From Beroe forskalii (Eukaryota; Ctenophora; Nuda; Beroida; Beroidae), in contig WFMF01000016.1 of NCBI GenBank assembly GCA_011033025.1, forward strand, positions 558,001-622,000: a DNA stretch of 64,000 nt. Direction: 5' to 3'. The notes below the pieces were generated by a model. That model saw only the letters and a program-made list of their open reading frames with translations. It ran no database searches and was not told where the DNA came from. The stretch's first letter is position 1. The number at the start of each line of letters is the position of its first letter. The position numbers and the translations under genes are program-made. This document shows, piece after piece, positions 1-12,600 of this stretch.

Positions 1-556
1 TTTCAATAATCATGCTAAATGTGCAATCTGTAAAGTTCAGTTTTGTTTTATCTGCAGGATGATAATAAAAGGAACTAACCATTTTAATTCTGTTGGATGT
101 CAACAACATGGTGGAGTTGTTATTAAAAAGTAAGAAGAATACAATACCCATTAAATTATTTAAGATATTACTGGTATCAAAAATGAAATGTTTATGGATT
201 GATTTTATGAATTTCTAAAAACAATGCATCAAAGCATTGTTTAGCGAATGTTGTATTTGAATTTCTTGTAAGATTCCATGTTATCAATAAAACCTAAGTA
301 CTATATTCTTTTACTTGTGATTTATGTACATACATATACAAATTTGACTAGAGGTTTAAGTACTTAGTATTCATTGTATATTTGGTACAGTTATAATTGG
401 TCCATACTTTTCTTTGTCTCTACTTTTTGCATTTTTGATACATTGACTTAAATTATAAACAAGAAGCTCTCATGACACTGACAGGGAAGTCATGAACAAA
501 TACATCAATATCTGTGCAACCTTTATGATGTATTATAATCATTGATTTTCTTGTAG

Positions 557-661
557 GAATGGAAATCGCATCTCCTGAAGCTACAAGTGATACACTTGAG
601 TCTCCTTTCTCTCCAAAGAAAAGACCAGTGTCTCTTTATTCCCTTATTTCTAACAGCAAGG
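557..661 (+). CDS. INPP4: INPP4-like exon 1 (first seen)
   Basis: A pyrimidine-rich tract ending in TTGTAG precedes the exon and GTAGGT follows it. The frame starts at ATG (559) and gives MEIASPEATSDTLES, a Ser/Pro-rich N-terminus, ending in phase 1. The acceptor means at least one upstream, probably non-coding, exon lies outside the window. Confidence 0.5.
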
Positions 662-3600
662 GTAGGTCTTGATTATATGATTGGTTGAATGATTGAAAAC
701 CCCGGAGGGGCACCACTAAGGGCTTTGAAACTTTATTATTTCGGTTTCTGGTTTGAAATTTGAAATCTGTAAAATCTGAATCTTTCATCATATTGCCTAT
801 GTAATCTATTGAAATCGCCATTGCGATCGTCATTTATTAATTTGAAATCCTGACTCAAAAACATTTTCAGATGCTGGCGTGAAGTGTCAATTTTGTCTAG
901 GTCAGTCAAATTCTATGCACCTTCCAACCTTTGATATTTATCGATTACTTGTAGAATATGCGAGACAGCATATAATTCTGTCATTGCAGCTTAGTAATAC
1001 TGTCATTGAATATAAGCCCCACGTTTCTCTTAGATCTGTATTCTGTAAAATGACCTATAATATACTTAACTCTGTACTATGGACTATGTTTCACATGTGA
1101 ATTGTTTCAGAATGTTTTGATCTGCTGGATATTTTCAATCACGCCAACGGACTGTCCACCTTTGCTGCTGTTAATGTGACGAACGAGGGAGGAGGCAAGG
1201 GAGACAAGCCCGTCTTCCGGAAGTGGGCCTCCCTCGGCAGAACGTACACCGTCAAGGTTTCTAAACCTCGTGTTTCATTGTATACTCATTAGCTGTTAGG
1301 GTTAGGTAGAACGTACACCGTCAAGGTTTCTAAGCCTCGTGTTTCTAAGCCTCATGTTTCTAAGCATCATGTTTCATTTTTATACTCATTAGCTGTTAGG
1401 GTTAGGTAGAACGTAAACCAAATAACCTGGCACACTAACTGGAATTCCACTAAGTGTGTCAGGCTTCTTGGATACTGTCATTCTTGTGACTTGTGCGCAC
1501 AATGACTTTTTGAACGTAGATGGAAGAACTATCTATTACTATGAATGTAGATTTTTCCAAAAAATGAAAAATCGTCACTGTCACTGACGAAGATAATCGC
1601 ATAATAATTGAAAGCTTTTATTATGAACATTAAACATTTCTTGCATCAGTTAATAGTTATAAACGTAACCCCTTGAGCCCTTGTCATATAAGTAAATTAA
1701 ATGTGATTGTTTGAATAAAAGATTGTTTTGCGCAGGACAACACAAATCCACAGTACCACGAGAAGGACTTTGAGATCAGTGAGGTGATTCAGGACGCAGG
1801 GATGATAATCATACAGATATTCGCTCTGCATCCGGCTAACAGTATGGTGGGTAGAAGTAGTCAGGAGTCAGTTCTAAGTTTAGCTGTCTCCAATCAGTGG
1901 TCACAGTAGTCAGCTCGTCGAGAGTCGATACGAGACAAATCGAATGCAATCAAAAGCTGAGCTCTATCTCCTTCCGTTAGAATTTTGATTTTTGGACCCC
2001 ATTTTTGCTCCGAAGCCTCACATGGGCAATGTTTTACCTATGGAGTCAAGGCCACCTTCAAAATGTTGGTAAACGTCCATCTTGGCTCCTATCCCAAATT
2101 CGTGTTAATTCCAAAATATTAGGGTTGAACCCCCTTCCCCCTTCAATGAATTTCCCTTATATCTTCCTTTCAGCCGGTGTGTATTGGAACCACAGTGGTC
2201 CCTATAAAGGAACTGTTACACAGTGACACTGTCGTTAAAAAACTCAGGTGAACTCACTTCAATCATCCATTCCTTTGTAATTTAGTTATTTTATATTTGT
2301 AAGGGATACATCAGCCCAATTGCTCTGGATGAAGGTTGAAATAGTCGGCGAAAAAAGGCAGTTTTCAGGCCGAAAAACGCAAATGAATAGCCCAAGTCTA
2401 TGAAATACTTGGGTATTAATTATCAATTCGACAATTGACATCCATGTCCCTTCACAAAAATCATAGCATGAGTACCAAAAAACGGAATCTGATCTGTTTC
2501 ATAGATTCAATCATCGTTATGTCTTGTTATCTCGCTATGAGTATGATAAAATGTTATAAGTGCATAAAACAGCATCATGTTTCATGTTACTACACCTTAC
2601 AGTCGGAAATCGAAATTTTGCATTCCACGAAATGCCATGTTTTGACATTGAAGTGTTGAACGACCTCCATCCCATCTGGATATTTAATTTCAACCAAAGT
2701 ATATGAAAAAATTCCTTGCATCAAACGTTTGTTATTCTATAATCGAGTAGTTGATTGATTGTAAACCACGATGGGTAACCACTAAGGGTTTTTATTGAAG
2801 GGATTTTATAAGCTGAATCGTGGTGTTGAAGCAGTCCTGGTGTGAAAACACAGCAGCAACGCAGTTGGAGATGAATGAAGGCCCCAGAACCCCAGACAGT
2901 GATCTTCTAAGAAGTTGATGCTCAGATGGTCTACAGGGTCACCAAAACTGTTCCGGTGGACCCACTTTCATTGACGCAGATGGATGGAAACACATGCTGT
3001 GTTTTTTATGGAATAGCACCTTAGAAGCTGTGAGTGAATGCAGCGCAAAGCTAGCGCATAATGACCTCTGCGGGATTTTTTAAAAGTTTCTCGACAGGTA
3101 GACAGAGTCTTTTGGACTTTTGATATTTTGCAAGATTAGAATTCAAAGCCCTTAGTGGTGTCCCTCCGGGGTTTTCAATCAATCAAGGTACATCAGCCCA
3201 ACTGCTCTGGAAGAACGTTGAAAGAGGCGTGAATGAGGCATTTATTAACAACTTGTGACGTTAAAGGAGTTTATAGCCTGATATTACATTTCCTTCAGAC
3301 TTCAACATAGTTGCGTTCACATTGTTTGCTCACATGATACTCAACTCAAAGTTTTGTCACTGTATACAAAATGTGTCTGCTCAAAATTTTACGTAGCGCG
3401 CGAGTATATTTTCGTGGTTTTATCGTGTGCTCACGCGCGTTCTTTTTATAAATTTTGTAGAATGGAAGAAGCCAGCCTATTATATTATATTAAATCATCA
3501 ATACAAGCAAATTATGGCCAGATGAGATCATCGGAACAGAATCTTAATTGGTGGTGAGTGGTTGAATATCTCTGGAATTGTCTGCTGCAAACAATACATT

Positions 3601-6600
3601 ACACAATCATGCATTTTAAAGTTGTAACAGCAACAGATCAAAGGGGCTGCACATAATATGTGGATTAAAAGCCATTTTGACTATAATCTACGTCAAGAAG
3701 TGGAGATATGGTCGAAAAACCGGTTTTCCTGCATAACTTTGTCATTTCTTGCGCTAGAGACTTCAAATTTTTGGTGCGTGACTGTATGATCATCCCAAAA
3801 TGTTACTGTTACCACACACCATTTCGGTGCGGATTTTCCATATTCCACTCGACTTCAGCTCGAGGAATGTTCCCAAACTGCCACATAGCTAGGATTTTTT
3901 GCAAGGGGATGAATTCCACATTGCATGTGATGCTAAGTAACCCATTTTGAGCAAAGGTGATCAAAGGTGATGAAAGTATCCCAGGGGATGCAAGCCAAAT
4001 TTCTAGAATCTATGGCATGCAGAGCATCCCCTGCATCCCTACTGGCTACGTGGCTGTTCACAAATCCACAATGTTGAATAGAGATACATTAATTTACTCA
4101 GTGGATAATATAAACATGACATTCACCGAAAGGATTTTTCAGGGTGGGCTCAACAGAAAAGGGGACTGTCGTGATTTTCATGAAACATAGAAAGGTATTT
4201 TGCTGTTTGTTTTGTTCTAAAGTGAATGATTGAATCTAATTTTAATCTGATCATTTTCATCAAAAGTTATAAATCTCAAAAGAAATATGGTTATCTTTCG
4301 CTAAACCAAATCAAGTGCATGTTATTGAACTGTAATTCAGATGTGCCATGATTTATGCCTGAACGTGCCAATTTAATTGCATGCTCTAGCCTTTGTTTAA
4401 GAGTTTAATAAGCAAGGTTCTCAGTTTAATCATTTCCTATCCATGAGTTTTTGCTAAGGACCTTTCGTTTATAAGCAATATTTTAATAAAATATAATACG
4501 CTTGGCCACAGTAAATACAAATAATAAGGTATAAAATGTAAAAAGTCTAATGTCTACACAATTATAAACTTGCGGTGGAACTATATATCCACTTCGTTAT
4601 GACGTCATTATCACGATATAAAGTGGTGAGTTAATGACGCTGAAACGCCACGTTCAGTGCGAATAGTCCATGTTTCCACGCGCTCTCTCTCTCTCCACAT
4701 GTTGAGGAAGTGCTAATAAACTGTCGACTTACATTAGATGAACATATGTGTGCGTAGGTATATTTTATTGCCGCTTAGTTTAATGAATGACGAACCAACT
4801 TCCTCCTCTATTTAGAGTAAGTGTGGCAGAGGATTGTGCGTGCTATTCGTCACTAACTTGATAATACGTCACTAACTCTCTACTCTGAACCTTGATAATG
4901 ACCTCACTCTCGTGCACTTCCCGTGTTTTATATTAGCTTACCCATAGGATCGTGAAATCGTCAAGATATTGACCACTCAGCAAACGAGTTGGCACTCAAC
5001 TCGCGCGCTGATTGGTCACTGCCAAATGCTCAAATAGACCTGCAACGGGTAAACTAATACGCCGTTAACATTCGTAGTAATGAGCTCCAGTGTCGTGTGC
5101 AGTACATTCTGCTTGTACTGAACATATTTAGCTGGTTTGCCAATTAATATTTACTTAATATTTACTTAATATTTACTTAATATTTACTTAATATTTACTT
5201 AATATTTACTTAATATTTACACCTTGATTAGTTAATTTTCTACTGTAGATAAAAGATCCTGATTCTTGATTAATTGATTGACTTAATATTGATTGACTTA
5301 AGCTTCACCTCTTTATCGAAGAGGCGGTACATACCGCGGTATGTACCGACTAGTTAGGATATTATGTTCCGGGGTACGTACCGCGGAACATGTTCTAACT
5401 AATCGGTACGTACCGCGGTATGTACCGACGAGTTAGAGCATGTACCGCGGTACGTACCGCGGTATGTATCGACTAGTTAGGGTCTTATATCCGACTATTA
5501 TAGGAAAACAAGTATCAGCACATGGAGGACATCGTGGAATACTGCTCTGTTTCAGAAGTCATCCCTGACGAACCGGTAGGTGGTTTAAACTTTCAAAGAT
5601 TTATTAAGGTACTTGCACGAGTAATACTTTGAACTTTTAAATTAGTAGAATTGGCAGCAATTGTTGAATTATGTGACTTTTCATGGCATTGAGTAGCACC
5701 TCCTACGTGCAATGTGAAATACCACAGCGGTATGGCGCATACCTTCCGCTGATTGAGAGTCATAGAAATAATACATACTCCCTACTCAGGGATCTGTCAT
5801 CAGCAAATATTGTGCATTATATTCTGCAGGGATACATGTGTGTACATGTGTGCACTTTTCATACAAACTATATAACGTGGTGTGTATAGGTACGATGTGC
5901 ACTTTATAATGCAACGCTGCTCGATTTTATTCTACTTTCCGCCGTGACCGTTTGCCTTGAAAACATCGGGTCGTTTTTATCGCTCAAGTTGAAAATTGGC
6001 TCAACTTGAAACTGAAGCTGAAGTTAAAACTTGGCTCATATTGATTGAATCCTCTAACATCCTGTCTATTATCCTGTCAAATTAGATATGTTAAGAAAAG
6101 CTCTATCACTCCTAACCCCTCAGCCTGAACATACTGAGGAAGAAAAGCAATTAAAGAACACCTTTTCAAGTGAGTCAAATTTTCTGTCAAATGTGGACTC
6201 AAATTGCTTATTGTATTTGAAATTTGGATACTTTTTAAGAAGTTTTCCGTTTTATTTTTTTCGTTTTTTCCCATAATTTCATTGTAAAAATAAATGTGAT
6301 TTATCAATTCTGACAAACATCATTTTCCAAACAACTGAATTGTTATGGAATTAAAATTTGGCATCCTTCAATCCATTCGCCGTTCAACATTTTCTCTTTT
6401 TATTGTTTTTAAAAGTAAATATTAATAGATATCAGTTTCATACATCATCGGAGGTTAAAAAATAGAAACGCTGACGTTGGCAAACGTCAGCGTTTCTATT
6501 TTCGGCCTTTATCTGACGTATGGAATCTGTTCTTATCTCGCCTGTTGATCAACCGCCCAAAACTGTCATCTTTTTGCTAAAAATATAGCATATGTTACTT

Positions 6601-9600
6601 TCAAATATAGATCATGTGTGTCCATAGGAATAGGCTGGTTGACGTTTTTAACAGATCACTCGGCTGACCAACACATGTAATATGTACACTTACCTCCACC
6701 GGTCCATTAAGGGCAAGTCTCTATCTCAGAGACCTGTGAAAAATTTCAAAGCAACCGTCTAAACAGTGGCGTCTTGGCTTAGAGACCATGAAACAACCAT
6801 TTAAATTTTAAACAGTCACGGCGTCTCGGTTTAGAGACCATTAAACAACCGTATTAACGGTGGCGTCTCGGTTTGAAGACCATTAAAATCCGTCTGAACA
6901 GTGGAGTCTCGGTTTAGAGACCATTGAACAACTACCTTAATAACGGTGGCGTTTCGGTTTATGGGAGTATTCTGGCATCTTGCTAAATATTTATGCGAAG
7001 CTGTTTCAACTGATTGCTATATTGCCCGCCCTGATTTTCAACAATTAAATTATGAAGTGATGAAGTTTTAGCACTTTATAAAATTGTTTTATATTAAGAA
7101 AGTTAGACTATCCGTTTAGAAAGGATTTTGAACTTTGTATCAGTAGGAATGAAAAATAATAAAATACACAAAGTTAAGAAAAGAATAGATAAAAAGTTCA
7201 GAGAAGTTACGAAATCACAATTATTCCATTTTGCATGTGCTTCCTTGATAATTAAAGATTAAAACTATCTTATTCTAACCTTTTCACCCTCCTAGGGATA
7301 TACTTGGAAATATCGACAGACAGAGATACCACTTCAAATTAAGGCGAGTCTCATCGATCAAAGTTGATCTACATCCATTTCTTTTTCATACTGTGATCAT
7401 TAGAGGTCATTCACATATAATCATTACGTAATCAATTCTTTGAAATTGTCACCAAATAATATAGCAGTCCATGTTTATAAATAGAGGACCAATCCATTCT
7501 GTGATAAAGGGCATTAAAAACTTTTATAATTATTACGAAAATAGTTTTTTTTTTCAAATTTTTTTCAAATTTTTCTGTGATAATAACGTCAACCTTCACA
7601 CTCCTAGGCCTCATCTCCAGTGCAGTCTACGGGTGTGTGAGGAGATGTTCGAAGTGTCCACCTCATTCAACGTTCCTGCCTTGTTCATTCGGCTGCTGTG
7701 CGAGCGGGAACACGCCAACTTGCTGGTCCTCAAGGATATGGTACAGGTATGTTGGTAAGGATGCGTTAGGGTGCGTTTAGGGTGCATCAGGGAGCGTTTA
7801 AGGCGCAAAAGGGTGCATCAGGGAGCGTTTAAGGCGCAAAAGGGTGCATCAGGGAGCGTTTAAGGCGCAAAAGGTTGCATCAGGGAGCGTTTAAGGCGCA
7901 AAAGGGTGCATCAGGGAGCAGAAGGGAGCGTAAAGGGTGTGTTTAGAATTTTAGGGTGCTCCAGGGTGGGTTTAGGGTGCGGGGTGTTTAGAGTGCATCA
8001 GGGTGGGTTTAGGGTGCGTTTAATGGTGCATCTGAGTGAAATTTGGCGATCAGAGATTTTTGATCAGAGAAAAATAAACTCATTACTCATCAACCAAAGT
8101 TTATTATCTAGTACACTTTTTTTGATTAAAATAAGTACAATAAATAAGGTATGGTATCATCAGGTGGTACGAACTTCCTTGAGCCTGGGTCCAAGGGACA
8201 TGATGACCTAAACTTGTGTTCCCATGGACGGGGTGTGGACTATAAACAGTCCACGGGGCGTGGACTATATCTTCAGTTTCTTCAGAATATCCAGTTTCTT
8301 CAGAATGTCATTCTCCCTCTACAGTCCATGATACTTTCGTTCCCACTTGGTTGACAAAACACACTGACAAGTGCCCACTTACGCACTATGAATTGTGATA
8401 TTGCGATCACTACCAACAGTATACTATCTGTTCGCAACTCTTATATAAAGTTAGCAGAACTCACTCAAATATTCTGCTGTATGATATGAATAGTCCATAG
8501 ATCTCCTGCACTTCTTATAACGTATATCTTACGATATATGATAAAAAACAAGTAGTCCCTCCACAGAGCATGGCAAGTGTTTTAGTAAACAATTCAAATC
8601 ATATATATCTTTCGTTGACGCACTATAAACCAGGCGGTTACAAATGACGGAATTGGCAGGTTTTAGAGTGGCAAAGTATTGACGGCAATGTGTTTATTTT
8701 TGTACGCTCGGCGTGCGCTTCTTGTCATGGACGAGTCAAAACACTGCGCGCACGTGCACATGATCTACAGTACTGCAAACAAAAACACATGTTTTCTTTG
8801 CTCTCTGTATCTTTTAGTATCTGTATTAATACTCGGAAAATGATATGTTTCTTACACTTGTTCTGTTGGTTAAAGTGCTTTGATTAATCATAATTATTTG
8901 TTAATTATTCCCGGGATTATTATTCTAGGAACAATAACTTAAATATATCCATCGTCTTGGTAACGGCGTTATAATTATTATGTGAATTAGATCATGATTC
9001 GTTCAAGTCCGACCGCAAGTCTTCGCTCTGACGTAAAATAAACGCTCTGACGCAACCAATTTGCCATTATAAATCCTGATTATGACGTCACCATCGATTC
9101 CTGGTAAAATTCCTACCTTAATCCACGCGTGTCAGCGGCCATTTATAATTTGATCCGAGCGTTAAGCGTATATTTTCCTTCCCAATTACGATATAGCGGG
9201 GGAATGATCTGGAAATCCAATGAAATGTATTGTCTCTCCAGAGCGTCATGCTTTGCAATATTTATTACTAGCGTTTGCCCGCGAAGATTCGCGGAAACAA
9301 TCAACCTGATACCTTTGGTTCATCTTGTATCCAGCAGCCAACAGCTACTTGCTTCATGACCTCATCTTGGAATTTGTTATGAATCACCATTACCGCTTAC
9401 CGAGGATTACAGATATTCGCGGAAATGCACCGCACAACATACTTTGTAATTTGAGATCACCTATATAGTATTGCCTTTCCATAGCATATATTAGCATTAG
9501 TAAACGCATGATATTTATTATGCAAATAACTAATCAACGGATGGTCCAATTCAAATTTTCCTTAAATAGTAATAAGCCCTTAATTGGGAGAAGATTTTCC

Positions 9601-12600
9601 CGAAAAAAACGATCAAAAATATCAAATGCACTTCTTAAATAGTCATTTTACACAGACAGACAGATGCACGAACACTCTGAAATTATTAATATAGATAGTT
9701 CACATTGTTAAACTTGATAATATGTAGCAGTTATATCCCTTTGTTTTTCCCTCTCCATTCTCCAATCGACTTTATTTTATGAAAGTCATTGTAAGGGTTG
9801 GTAATGTACGTGGTTAGGTAAGATATGTCAGAAGGGGCCTGATAGGATACGTCAAGTTGAACATTCATGCATTCATTTACAAGTTTTGGTCGTGATTCAT
9901 GTTTATTTTCATCTGACAAGGAAAAGGTAGGATATGATCTATGGGTTTAAAACGGGTCATCTGCAGTTAGGCAGGGTGATTGTGTAGCGCAAAATGCACC
10001 TCACGCGGTTTTTCGGCCACGGTTTTTTTCAGTTCAAGTTTCAAACAGCTGCTATGTAATGAAATATCATAATGAATACATGCATATATCGAATATCGAG
10101 AAGACGGCAGACGCAACATAAAAGCACCTGAGGTTAAATGAAAGCTTCGCACCGAAACGGAAACTGTTAATAAAGTAACAAGAAAACTGCGCTGCGCTAA
10201 GATTCCTGCAAATGAAGTGATTTTTGTTGATTTCATGCCAAATTTTTCGTCATGCTGGTTTAAAGAGTTATTTCTCCTAGTGTGATTATAATTATCGTAA
10301 GATTTTACATTTAACATTCAGCGTACCTAAATGAAAGCCAGCTCTGAAGTAAGACCTCTTTTGGATCATGTCAAGCCCTGAGGAGAAAAGGGCCTGAATA
10401 AGGGAACAACGGACAACAAGAATTGTTCGGCCGGCAGGCAAAATTCTTATTTACTGTTTAAGTGTAAATTGACGATATGAATTTTTGATCAATCCAATCC
10501 GTGCAGTACACACTTTGTACAGCTGTAAAATCTGTAGCCAGATTAAGATTTCTCAGTAGTGCTTGAATATTTTCTTCGAATAAGGTGAATGAGTTCATTT
10601 CGATATTAGAGGCGTTTTGTTTTTTCTGTGCTGTAGGTAAGTAGCTGCTGACCTTTATGAGCTTGTTTCGAATTACAACGACAGGTGCAGGGCCTTTAAT
10701 CGGGTGCGAAATTTGATGGGTGTCCGGTATATTATATTATGCAGAATCACCATATTTTCGCCCAACACAAAAGTTTGAACATTGATTATAGCTCACAAGA
10801 ATACCCCCTTGTTACCAACTATGACTTTCCATCCGAACTTCTTTATAGCCCCGAAGATACGATTCTTTATTATTACGAAATAATTCAAGTTATGCTCATA
10901 GAGTTTTAGCACATTTCTCATATTTACTCAATATTTAACTTTGTTAATTCTTTAAATTTGATTCATTGAGTGTTTAGTATATTTCAATGTTTTTCCATGT
11001 TGAGTTTTTACATTATTGTGTCAACTTTACATGATATTTTTAATCATTAGTTCAGAAAAAAATGTGCCATTATATCTTTATCTCAAACAGAAATAGTTCA
11101 TCGCACCACTTCAGCAATTTCATCTTTAATCAGTTAATCGTGACATCATTCACAGCCGCCCAACTTTCTTTCGTGCCACTTTTTCTGCACATCTAGACTG
11201 TCCGTTCATTAGTGTTCTTCTTTGTCAAAGGCATTATTAAAGTAGTAATAGTAATGGGATTGAACGTTTCTTATCACAATAGTCAATATATCACATTTTC
11301 GAGTTCTTTCGCTTGTAGTTCTTAAGACCAATGCCGCATATGATATGGAACATACCTTAGAACGCTAAAGAAGTAATCGTTGTGCACTTTAAGATTTGCG
11401 CACTTAATGATGGGCACACTTAATGGTGTGCGCACTTAATAAGTGCGAGGTTCAACTGAACAATTCGACATGAGAACGCAGTCTTAACCAATGCGCACTA
11501 AGTTATTAATATACGCATCAGAATCGTTCTAGCAGCAACAATTAAAACCACAAGATCAAACCAGTGATAAAAACAGCAGAAAGCCAGAAAAAGAAAATAA
11601 CAAAAAAGATCCACTTGATGTGATTTGCACAGTGGCATTTTTGCATGAAACCAAACAGCAGAAAAAGAAAATAACAAAACTCTCTGAATGTGATTTGCAC
11701 AGTGGCATTTATGCATGAAACTATCTGTGTTCCGACAGTTGTTTTGCATTTTTCACGCTGAAAACAGAATTCTTTCCATTCCTCTGACGTAAATAACAAA
11801 ACTCAACAAAAAAAAAATACTGCGACATAAACAATGCACCATTCCAGCGAAATCTGAATTCCGGTGACGCGTGATGGAAGATTTGTATCTTATTTTCGCA
11901 CGTGTTTGCTTTTTAGTGAGAAGAATCTTCTCGTCAATTTATGGATAAAAGTCGTTAGATACCAAACGACTACATTTTTTCTTGTGTTCAGAGAATTTAC
12001 ATCTCTAGATAAATTTGTTTATATGATCACCGAAAAGCAAATCAAAAATTCAAAATAATTATTGCTTGAAAAATATTTTTCAGCGTTCATGATTTCTTAT
12101 TTTCTTATTAACATTTTTAAATTGTACATGGCAACTGAAAACCAATGGAGCTTGGCAGTTGAACAGAGCTAGAATAGTTTTGTCATTTTCAAACCATTTG
12201 TGCCATCTTGATAGTTGTTAAAATGTATTTTTTTATGAGAGGACCAATAATTATTCTTGAAAAAGTAGCAGAAAAATAATATCAAAATCATTAAATTAAA
12301 TAAAAATTCAATTTGATTTCGATGAGTGATCGCGAGCCTAAATTTTCTGTTTTGTTTTGTTTTCACGTACACTTTCCAGAATTGGTGGAATCTACAAATA
12401 GAAAGACTCAAATATGGTACTCTTTCGATTTATTACCGCATAGGCGCATAAAATTGATATACAATCAATTCCGATTGAAGACTGAGTGTAATGCAATTAT
12501 CAATAATCATTCCTATGTTTTTATCTTTTAAAAACTGTAACATATCTTCATATTTTGGCCAATGAATAGTGCAGTGGGCATGAGCCATGACGGTACTGAC

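Noticed and set aside
9967-10317. Minus-strand 116-codon frame
   Set aside because: No recognisable domain or codon bias, in plain intron sequence.
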